NCBI RefSeq assembly: GCF_963974515.1
Contig: NZ_CAXBDD010000010.1
Span: forward strand, 1-64,000
DNA: 64,000 nucleotides
Source of the DNA: Sunxiuqinia sp963974515
Lineage (GTDB): Bacteria > Bacteroidota > Bacteroidia > Bacteroidales > Prolixibacteraceae
Direction of reading: 5' to 3'
Shown in pieces: positions 25,039 through 32,082 of this stretch (its first letter is position 1; each line of letters begins with the position of its first letter). The position numbers were made by a program, and so were the translations under genes. Under the pieces are notes generated by a model, which did not search any database, was not told where the DNA came from, and saw only the letters and a program-made list of their open reading frames with translations.

Positions 25039-25481
25039 CAATCCGCCTTCTCTTCACAGTTAAACATCCATTGCACCCCAAAACGGTCTTTGCAACTTCC
25101 GTAGTAATCGCCCCAAAACATGTCTTGTAACGGCATTTCCACCTCGCCTCCGTCTGAAAGCGCGCTAAACAGGCGTTCGGTTTCCTTGCGGGTGTCCGGC
25201 TGCAGGTTGATATAGACGTTGTTTCCTTGTTTTGGTTTGAAACCCATGGACTCCGGCGTATCCGATCCCATAAGCATATGGCCGCCGAGCGTGGGTAAGG
25301 AGACGTGCATAACCAGGTTCAGGTCTTCTCCAGGAAGGGGTGGCATCTCTTCGGTTGGAGGAACATCTTTGAAACGCATGATGCCTTCGCCCCAAAATTC
25401 GGTTCCAAAAACAGACTTATAAAAGTTGAAGGCTTCCTCCGTGTTACGCTTAAAATTTAAATACGTGCTTACTGTTGCCAT
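25038..25481 (-). CDS. PhnB-like VOC protein
   Basis: A 147-residue VOC protein of the PhnB/YjdN group. It opens VSTYLNFKRNTEEAFNFYKSVFG, typical of the group, with HVSLPTLGGHMLMGSD in the middle and WGDYYGSCKDRFGVQWMFN at the C-terminus. It is upstream of and coupled to the zinc-ribbon gene, and 25 nt downstream of the SRPBCC gene. This pairing of PhnB-like, DHFR-like and SRPBCC proteins is seen in many soil and marine bacteria in my recollection, but its task is not known. Confidence 0.87.
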   Translation of the reverse strand: MATVSTYLNFKRNTEEAFNFYKSVFGTEFWGEGIMRFKDVPPTEEMPPLPGEDLNLVMHVSLPTLGGHMLMGSDTPESMGFKPKQGNNVYINLQPDTRKETERLFSALSDGGEVEMPLQDMFWGDYYGSCKDRFGVQWMFNCEEKAD

Positions 25482-25506
25482 GATCGTTGTGTTTTCAGGT
25501 TGATAA

Positions 25507-26385
25507 TTATCGTTCGCAAATTTCTTTCAATTTGTTCAATGCCTTGGGCCAGGCCTCCGAGAAGTACTTTTCGTATTCATGGTTGGTGTCTACATCAACC
25601 GAAAGCAAGGTTTTTCCACCAGTCTCTGTGAAAGTGTAGTTTTCAAGGGCGCCTGCCCAGCCTTCAACCTCCGGACCGCTTGTAATCTCCCGATCGTTTT
25701 GAAGGATTCCAAGGTGTTCGATACTGATGAATTGATGGGGAATGTTTTCTTTAATTCGAGACACCATTCCGCCAACATTGCCTTTTTCATCTTCACCAAT
25801 GAAAAGAATCTTTTCGCCTCTCTCCCACGATCCCCGGTAGTGTGATGTTGGGTTAAAAAGTGCCGTCCACTCGCGGTAGTGCGTTTCGTCGAGCATGGTT
25901 TGGTAGACCCTTTTTGCCGAGGTGTTGATTTTAACTTCGAAATGCATTCTTTCCATATTGCTATGAGATTCAACGTACTTTTTGAAGTTATTCAAAATAG
26001 CTTGCCAGCCTTCCCTTTGCATTTCGGGCGAGTTGGTTGTTTCTGCTTCAAAGGTTTCTTCAACCCTGGTTTCTTGTCCGTGGCTGCGAAAGGTTATTTC
26101 TACGCGTCGGTTGTCTCCCATGGTGTAGCTCAGTTTCTGGTTCGGGACCACCTCATCAAACACGCCTTCAAAATCAAAGCCCATACTTCCGTCTTTGGCT
26201 TCCATGCGCGAACTGAATGTTCCTCCCACGCGTAAATCACTTTCTGCTTCGGGCGTGTGCCAATCGTCTGACGCGTTGTTCCAGTTTACGATATGCTTAG
26301 GGTCGGTCCACAATTGCCAAACTTTTTCAACTGGTGCCTGAATGTTCGCACTTACCATGATCAGTGTTTTGTCTTTTGTCTCCAT
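25507..26385 (-). CDS. tandem SRPBCC (AHSA1-like) domain protein
   Basis: A 292-residue cytoplasmic protein of two START/AHSA1-like domains. The first (1-140) has IQAPVEKVWQLWTDPKHIVNWN and FDEVVPNQKLSYTMGD; the second (148-292) has INTSAKRVYQTMLDETHYREWT and GWAGALENYTFTETGG. Tandem copies in one chain are less common than the single-domain form and look like a fusion or duplication. It leads the minus-strand small-enzyme row. Hydrophobic-ligand binding is the family norm; the ligand is unknown. Confidence 0.86.
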   Translation of the reverse strand: METKDKTLIMVSANIQAPVEKVWQLWTDPKHIVNWNNASDDWHTPEAESDLRVGGTFSSRMEAKDGSMGFDFEGVFDEVVPNQKLSYTMGDNRRVEITFRSHGQETRVEETFEAETTNSPEMQREGWQAILNNFKKYVESHSNMERMHFEVKINTSAKRVYQTMLDETHYREWTALFNPTSHYRGSWERGEKILFIGEDEKGNVGGMVSRIKENIPHQFISIEHLGILQNDREITSGPEVEGWAGALENYTFTETGGKTLLSVDVDTNHEYEKYFSEAWPKALNKLKEICER

Positions 26386-26589
26386 GATGAATCGTTTTAA
26401 TGGGTCACTTTGTTCTACTATTTCGATAGGATAAAATTAGAGCCATTTTCTCAAATTGATGGCGTGCAAATACGACGAATCAGGGGGAGGATTGCGACAA
26501 TCCTTCGTCGCGCCTTATTTTCATTTCCGGAATTATTTGTTAGCTTGAAGTTTTTCGCAAAAACAAAATCAATTTTGAAAAATGAGCAA

Positions 26590-27105
26590 ATGATACAGAA
26601 TAAAACGATTGAAATTATTCCTATGGAGGCCCGGGATATTGCGAATGCCGTTGGATTGATTAGCCAGGCCATGAACCAAGACGAAGGGAAATGGGCTTCC
26701 GAAACCATGCATTTTCATTTTAAATGCGCGGAGCAGGAGTTGGACGATGGACACGATTACTATTTATGGTGGGAGCATGATGAGGTAAAAGGCATCGTGG
26801 GGCTTCATCAGTATGCTTGGGGCCCACCCGAAAATGTTTGGCTGGCCTGGTTTGCTGTTTCGCCTGCCGAGCAAGGAAAAGGTTATGGCAGAGCTTTGTT
26901 GGATGAAGTTGAGAAAAAAGCCCGGCAGCGCGGCTTTCGAAAGTTTTTTGTTGAAACGTATGCGCATCCGGATTTCGACAAAGCCATTCGGTTTTATCAA
27001 AAATATGGATTTACCGAGCATGGACGAATCGCGAATTACTTGCCCGACGGCTCGCAGATGATTGTCTTAGGCAAATCCTTGTCGAGTGGCAGAAGGCTGG
27101 AATGA
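26590..27105 (+). CDS. GNAT-family N-acetyltransferase
   Basis: A 171-residue GNAT protein. The acetyl-CoA motif WFAVSPAEQGKGYGRALLDEVEKKAR (in the sequence at about 88-113) and the C-terminal AIRFYQKYGFTEHGRI are clear. I start at the ATG at 26590 (MIQNKTIEI); the longer frame adds 60 non-family residues. It is convergent with the hydrolase gene, with only 3 nt between stop codons. Substrate unknown. Confidence 0.85.
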   Translation: MIQNKTIEIIPMEARDIANAVGLISQAMNQDEGKWASETMHFHFKCAEQELDDGHDYYLWWEHDEVKGIVGLHQYAWGPPENVWLAWFAVSPAEQGKGYGRALLDEVEKKARQRGFRKFFVETYAHPDFDKAIRFYQKYGFTEHGRIANYLPDGSQMIVLGKSLSSGRRLE

Positions 27106-27108
27106 GAA

Positions 27109-27918
27109 TCAGATAAACCGTTCCAGCGCTTCCATAAATAATTTGGGTTGCTCGGCATGAAGCCAGTGTCCCGCATCGGGGATGGTGTCGATTTGTGCTT
27201 CGGGGTAAATCTCCTTGATCTTCTTTTCATCCTCTTCGGAAATGTAAGGTGATTTTTCGCCTTTGATGAATAGCACCGGGTAGTTCAAAATCGGCATCCG
27301 GTCTTCCATCCAGCGGTAATTCACCCCACTGATCACTTCATCCAAATGATCGTATAGGACATCCACATTGATGCGGCAGTCGAACTTGTTGGTTTTTTTG
27401 TTTCGATAGACATTTTTCAGCAGAAACATTATCAGCCCTTTGTTATCGAGCTTAAGACTTAGAAAGTCAGCAATTTCCTCGCGGGTTTCAAACTGATGTT
27501 TTCGCACTTCTTTCAGCGATTCCAGAATATGCTGGTGCAAATAGAACTGGCCTTTTTCTTCCAGTTCAAAATAATTTTTTGGAGCAATGTCTGCAACAAT
27601 CAGTTTGTCAATTTTCTCCGGATAATCTGCCGCGAAATACATGGCTGTTTTTCCACCCATACTATGCCCGATAACAATGGCTTTTTCGATGTGGTGTTCG
27701 TCGAAGAAACCGGCTAAATCTTCGGTCATTCCTTCGTAGCTATGTTCGTCGGCATTGGGCGAACGCCCGTGGTTGCGCTGATCCACCATGTACACATGGT
27801 ATTTTTTGCCCAGTTTCTTGCCTACCGTCAGCCAATTATCCGACGAACCGTAAAGCCCGTGCACAATCACAATGATTTGTTTATTTCTCTTGCCTTCTTC
27901 GCGGTAATATAGTTTCAT
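27109..27918 (-). CDS. alpha/beta-hydrolase (YbfF-like esterase)
   Basis: A 269-residue alpha/beta-hydrolase. The oxyanion loop HGLYGSSDNW, DQRNHGRS, the nucleophile elbow GHSMGG, and the C-terminal AGHWLHAEQP histidine are in order, close to the YbfF esterase arrangement. There is no signal peptide, so it acts in the cytoplasm. It lies next to pdxJ on the same strand, with an 88-nt gap that holds nothing evident. Confidence 0.88.
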   Translation of the reverse strand: MKLYYREEGKRNKQIIVIVHGLYGSSDNWLTVGKKLGKKYHVYMVDQRNHGRSPNADEHSYEGMTEDLAGFFDEHHIEKAIVIGHSMGGKTAMYFAADYPEKIDKLIVADIAPKNYFELEEKGQFYLHQHILESLKEVRKHQFETREEIADFLSLKLDNKGLIMFLLKNVYRNKKTNKFDCRINVDVLYDHLDEVISGVNYRWMEDRMPILNYPVLFIKGEKSPYISEEDEKKIKEIYPEAQIDTIPDAGHWLHAEQPKLFMEALERFI

Positions 27919-28006
27919 AATGAAAGATGCGGTTGTTTGTTAGCCGGTTTCACCCCTGATGCTTACGAAAAAGATCAATTTTAAAGGTTCAGTGTGCCCC
28001 AAAAGC

Positions 28007-28723
28007 TTATGGCTGAATACAATCAAGGTACTCGTGAATGGTATTTTTCAGACCAAGGTAAAGAGCATCGGCAATAAGGGCATGGCCAATGGAAACTTCA
28101 TCAATGTAAGGAATTTTATCGATCAGGAATTTGAGGTTTTTCAGGCTCAAATCATGGCCAGCGTTGATCCCCAAATTCAATTGCCGGGCCAGTTTGGCCG
28201 CTTCAATAAAGGGGGCAATGGCTTTATCCGGATCCGATGGATAAACGGTGGCATATGGCTCGGTGTACAACTCAATGCGGTCGGCTCCTACTTTGGCAGC
28301 GCCTTCAATGACGTGCAAGTCAGGATCAACAAAAATAGAAGTTCGGATACCAGCAGCCTTCAGCCGACCAATCACATCAACCAAAAAATCATGGTGTTTC
28401 AACGTATCCCACCCGTGGTCCGAGGTCAATTGTCCGGGCTCATCGGGCACCAAGGTGGCCTGATCGGCTTTAATATCAGTTACCAGTTTGATAAAATCTT
28501 CGCTGGGATAACCTTCGATATTGAACTCCGTGGTTATGTGGGGTTTAATGTCATAAACATCTTGCCGGGTAATGTGCCGCTCGTCAGGTCTTGGATGGAC
28601 TGTAATTCCTTCAGCACCAAATTTTTGACAGTTGATGGCAGCTTCAAGTACATTTGGGATTTTACCGCCGCGGGAATTTCTTAGTGTTGCGATTTTGTTT
28701 ATATTTACACTTAGTCTTGTCAT
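28007..28723 (-). CDS. pdxJ: pyridoxine 5'-phosphate synthase
   Basis: Condenses 1-deoxyxylulose 5-phosphate with 3-amino-2-oxopropyl phosphate in the DXP-dependent vitamin B6 pathway. The 238-residue barrel has LSVNINKIATLRNSRGG, GITVHPRPDERHI, LVPDEPGQLTSDHGWD and GINAGHDLS, all diagnostic. It is divergent from the CBS-nadK block, with a 54-nt shared upstream region, the usual Bacteroidota arrangement. It supplies PLP used for example by AblA. Confidence 0.95.
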   Translation of the reverse strand: MTRLSVNINKIATLRNSRGGKIPNVLEAAINCQKFGAEGITVHPRPDERHITRQDVYDIKPHITTEFNIEGYPSEDFIKLVTDIKADQATLVPDEPGQLTSDHGWDTLKHHDFLVDVIGRLKAAGIRTSIFVDPDLHVIEGAAKVGADRIELYTEPYATVYPSDPDKAIAPFIEAAKLARQLNLGINAGHDLSLKNLKFLIDKIPYIDEVSIGHALIADALYLGLKNTIHEYLDCIQP

Positions 28724-28777
28724 AACGATTAAATAGAGGCTTGCAAGTTACAACATACAATTGAAACAATTAAAAAA

Positions 28778-29443
28778 TTGATCGCAAAACAGCTCATATC
28801 GGAAGTTATTCCTTCGCTGAGACTGACCGATGACGGACAGAAAGCGCTGAACTGGATGGAGATTTTTCGCATTTCGCATCTGCCGGTTGTGGATGATCGT
28901 GAATATATTGGATTGATCTCGGATAAGGTGATTTATGATTTGAATCTGATTGATAAAAAAATGGATGAATGCCGCGAACACCTGACGCCTTCGCACGTGC
29001 ATTCCAATCAGCATATTTACGAAATTGCTTCCGTTATGTCGGAATTAAAATTGAGTTTGGTACCCGTGCTCGATTTAAAACACAGCTATATGGGTGTTGT
29101 TTCAGTGATGGATTTGTCGAAGAAATTTGCTGATTTGGTGGCTGTTCATGAACCCGGTGGCATTATTGTGCTGGAGTTGACGCCGATCGATTATTCGCTG
29201 CCTCAGATTGCCCAGATAGTTGAAGGAAATGATGCCAAGATATTGAGTTTGTACACTTACAAGGAGGAAGATTCGAAAGAGCTTTTGATTACACTAAAAA
29301 TTAACCAGGTTGATTTGTCTCCAATTATTCAGACTTTTGTACGTTACGATTACTCAATCCGGGCGGTTTTTATGGATGAATCTATTCTTAATAATTTGTA
29401 TGACGACCGGTATAACCAGCTGATCAAGTATATGAATATTTAG
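28778..29443 (+). CDS. CBS-domain protein upstream of nadK
   Basis: A 221-residue protein with a pair of CBS domains in the first 130 residues (MEIFRISHLPVVDDREYIGLISDK; VPVLDLKHSYMGVVSVMDLSKKF) and an ACT-like C-terminal half (GGIIVLELTPIDYSLPQIAQIVEG). CBS pairs bind adenine nucleotides. The start is a TTG at 28778 giving MIAKQLISEVIPSL, the expected family beginning; no ATG is available before residue 27. It precedes nadK by 14 nt, so control of NAD kinase or sensing of nucleotide charge is an attractive guess but not shown. Confidence 0.88.
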   Translation: MIAKQLISEVIPSLRLTDDGQKALNWMEIFRISHLPVVDDREYIGLISDKVIYDLNLIDKKMDECREHLTPSHVHSNQHIYEIASVMSELKLSLVPVLDLKHSYMGVVSVMDLSKKFADLVAVHEPGGIIVLELTPIDYSLPQIAQIVEGNDAKILSLYTYKEEDSKELLITLKINQVDLSPIIQTFVRYDYSIRAVFMDESILNNLYDDRYNQLIKYMNI

Positions 29444-29457
29444 CCCAAGCATACCCT

Positions 29458-30339
29458 ATGATTATTGCAATTTTTGGAATTCACATCGATTCCGCCTTTA
29501 CATCTGATTTGTCCAGGTTGTTTGACTTGCTTAAAGAGCGAAATATTCGGTTTTACATGTACAAACCGTTTTTCGAGTTTGTAAAGGAAAACTGTCATGT
29601 TCAACCCGAGGTTAAGGGGCTTTTCAATGCCGGAGATGATCTACCCGACGAAGTTCGTTTTCTCTTTAGCATTGGTGGTGATGGCACTTTTCTCCAATCG
29701 GTTCTGACCTTGAAGAACCGAACGGTTCCGGCAATTGGGCTGAATTTGGGACGGCTTGGTTTTTTGTCCGATATATCACGTGAGGACATGGATGAAGCGA
29801 TTGACCATATCATGAATGGAAGGTACGACGTGGAAGAGCGGTCGGTTCTTCAGTTGGATGAAGCACAGCATTTGTTTGGCGATTTTAACTATGCTTTAAA
29901 TGAAATTGCGGTCACCAAGCTGGATACTTCCTCCATGATCAGGATTCACACTTATTTGAATGAGGAATATTTAAGTACTTATTGGGCCGACGGTTTGGTG
30001 ATTGCAACAGCAACAGGTTCCACAGCTTATTCACTAAGCGTGGGGGGACCAATTCTGACACCTGATGCCAAAAGTCTGATCATTACACCCATTGCACCTC
30101 ACAATTTAACGGTGCGCCCCATTGTTGTTCCCGACAATATCTCCCTTCGCCTCCAGGTGGAAGGTCGTGGACACCAATTCCTGACTTCGCTCGATTCGCG
30201 TTCCGAAGCCATTGGTTTTCCGGGAGAACTACACATCCGGAAAGCTGAATTTCACGTGAAAACACTGAAGCTTCCAGGACATAGTTTTTTCAGTACCCTT
30301 CGCAATAAGTTGATGTGGGGCGCAGACAAGCGAAATTAA
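29458..30339 (+). CDS. nadK: NAD kinase
   Basis: Phosphorylates NAD+ to NADP+. The 293-residue protein has the GGDG motif at residues 73-76 (SIGGDGTFL), then the conserved GLNLGRLGFLSD, NEIAVTK, and DGLVIATATGSTAYSLSVGGP. It is the second gene of the conserved CBS-nadK-DUF6089-uppS block. The start ATG and the 14-nt gap from the preceding gene suggest co-transcription. Confidence 0.95.
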   Translation: MIIAIFGIHIDSAFTSDLSRLFDLLKERNIRFYMYKPFFEFVKENCHVQPEVKGLFNAGDDLPDEVRFLFSIGGDGTFLQSVLTLKNRTVPAIGLNLGRLGFLSDISREDMDEAIDHIMNGRYDVEERSVLQLDEAQHLFGDFNYALNEIAVTKLDTSSMIRIHTYLNEEYLSTYWADGLVIATATGSTAYSLSVGGPILTPDAKSLIITPIAPHNLTVRPIVVPDNISLRLQVEGRGHQFLTSLDSRSEAIGFPGELHIRKAEFHVKTLKLPGHSFFSTLRNKLMWGADKRN

Positions 30340-30416
30340 CCAATTTAGCTTAACAATTTTTAACCTCTCTTTGGGTTTTATAATAGGCACTCGGTAAGAT
30401 GTTTTGAGAATTATAT

Positions 30417-30424
30417 TACTTTTG
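30417..30424 (+). promoter_or_regulatory. possible -7 promoter box before DUF6089
   Basis: TACTTTTG fits TAnnTTTG in the 186-nt gap upstream of the DUF6089 gene. No TTTG is at the proper distance, so it is weak; an internal promoter for the envelope block would be sensible. Confidence 0.28.
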
Positions 30425-30525
30425 TAGCTCTTGAAAGGAGTTATGTTTTAACGATGTAGTTGTATGCCAGAATGTTTTACCTTGCTGTCTTTTTATTATC
30501 AACCTTTCAATGAAAAAGATAGTCG

Positions 30526-31320
30526 ATGAAAAGATTTTTTATAATCATTTTTAGCATCCTGACTTTTAGTTCGGTTTCTGCTCAAAATTCGGCAGATATT
30601 GGCATATGGGGCGGCATTGGTGGTTACATGGGTGATATGACTCATATTGATCAGGCAAGTTCTTTGAATCCAAATGTGGGTTTATTCATTCGTTACAATT
30701 ACAATTCGCGCGTTGCCTTGCGGACAATGTTGCTGGTGGGGCCAATAGGTGCAACGGGTGAATATGAAGCGGATCCCTGGGATTTTGACAAGTTTGTGAC
30801 CGATGTCTCGGTGATGGGTGAATTTAATTTTTTCAGGTACATCATTGGCAGTAAGCGGCATCCCTGGACCACATACTTGCTGGGAGGAGTTGGAACAAGT
30901 TTGTATAAGTACACTTACGATCCGGGACGAATGAGCCCGATGCTTTATTATCTCAGCATGGATCAGTTAAATGCCGTGCCAGGTGACATTCGCGATGAAT
31001 TAATTATTGAGACTGAAAAATCGGTTATTGGGCTGAATATTCCGCTGGGATTTGGGGTCAAATTTAATATTGGAGAACGAATGGGAGTTGGTGTTGAGGC
31101 CATTTTGCGAAAATATTTCAACGATAAAATGGACAATTTGGATGATCCCCGTAAGTTTTATTCCTTGGATATCAACCCGGAAGGTGATCCTCCGGGAGGA
31201 TGGAAAGGTTACAACAGTTTTCTCCATAACAACGACTTTACCTTTCATTTGGGAGTTCACATAACCTACCGGTTTTACAGGGGTGACCAAGAGTGCCCGG
31301 TATATGAAAATATTAACTAG
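30526..31320 (+). CDS. DUF6089-type outer-membrane protein
   Basis: A 264-residue secreted beta-barrel-like protein. Signal peptide residues 1-20 (MKRFFIIIFSILTFSSVSAQ) are followed by alternating strands with SADIGIWGGIGGYMGDM, and a C-terminal FTFHLGVHITYRFYRG. I recognise it by position and look as the DUF6089 family that sits between nadK and uppS in Bacteroidota. Its stop is 5 nt before uppS. The C-terminal aromatic residues are set back from the end. Function unknown. Confidence 0.82.
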   Translation: MKRFFIIIFSILTFSSVSAQNSADIGIWGGIGGYMGDMTHIDQASSLNPNVGLFIRYNYNSRVALRTMLLVGPIGATGEYEADPWDFDKFVTDVSVMGEFNFFRYIIGSKRHPWTTYLLGGVGTSLYKYTYDPGRMSPMLYYLSMDQLNAVPGDIRDELIIETEKSVIGLNIPLGFGVKFNIGERMGVGVEAILRKYFNDKMDNLDDPRKFYSLDINPEGDPPGGWKGYNSFLHNNDFTFHLGVHITYRFYRGDQECPVYENIN

Positions 31321-31325
31321 AGTAA

Positions 31326-32069
31326 ATGACCGTTAAAGACAAAATACAAAAAAATAAGCTGCCGAAGCACATTGCCATTATTATGGACGGCAATGGACGG
31401 TGGGCTGCCAAACAAGGCAACGAGCGTATTTTTGGGCATGAACATGGCGTGGAATCTGTTCGTTCAACCGTTGAGGGAGCCGCTGAAATAGGACTTAAAT
31501 ATTTGACCTTATATGCTTTTTCAACCGAAAACTGGTCACGACCCGATGTGGAAGTGAATGCGTTGATGGGCTTGCTGGTGCAGGCAATCAATGAGGAAAC
31601 CGAAAAGTTGAAAGAGCAAAATGTGCGCCTAAGCATGATTGGTGATTTTGAAAGTTTACCGCCTGAAGTGCAGTCTAAACTGAACTGGTCGATTGCTGAA
31701 CTGAAAGAGTGTACCGGGCTAAACCTGGTGCTGGCCTTAAGTTACAGTTCAAAATGGGAGATTACCGAAGCCATCCGGAAAATAGCCACGGAAATTAAAG
31801 ATGGCACCCTTCAGCTTGAAGAAATTGATAAAAATCTACTTGATAAATACCTTGCTACAGTTGGAATACCAGACCCCGAATTGCTTATCCGAACAAGCGG
31901 CGAGAACCGGGTGAGTAACTTTTTACTCTGGCAAATTGCCTATACGGAGTTCTACTTCACTCCAAAACTTTGGCCCGATTTTCGTAAAGACGACCTTTTT
32001 GAAGCGATTTGCGATTTTCAAAACCGAGAGAGAAGGTTTGGTAAAACCAGTCAACAACTAGTCAGCTAA
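31326..32069 (+). CDS. uppS: undecaprenyl diphosphate synthase (isoprenyl transferase)
   Basis: cis-Prenyltransferase building undecaprenyl diphosphate, the lipid carrier for peptidoglycan and O-antigen. The 247-residue protein shows IIMDGNGRWA with the catalytic D21, HEHGVESVR, LYAFSTENWSRP, and LIRTSGENRVSNFLLWQ then FTPKLWPDF. It is followed by bamA after 13 nt, linking lipid carrier and outer-membrane biogenesis in one block. Substrates come ultimately from IspH at 1-2 kb. Confidence 0.96.
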   Translation: MTVKDKIQKNKLPKHIAIIMDGNGRWAAKQGNERIFGHEHGVESVRSTVEGAAEIGLKYLTLYAFSTENWSRPDVEVNALMGLLVQAINEETEKLKEQNVRLSMIGDFESLPPEVQSKLNWSIAELKECTGLNLVLALSYSSKWEITEAIRKIATEIKDGTLQLEEIDKNLLDKYLATVGIPDPELLIRTSGENRVSNFLLWQIAYTEFYFTPKLWPDFRKDDLFEAICDFQNRERRFGKTSQQLVS

Positions 32070-32082
32070 TTAATTCCAGAAA

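Noticed and set aside
27959..28684. 241-codon frame antisense to pdxJ
   Set aside because: The pdxJ motifs are clear on the other strand and this frame shows no recognisable domain.
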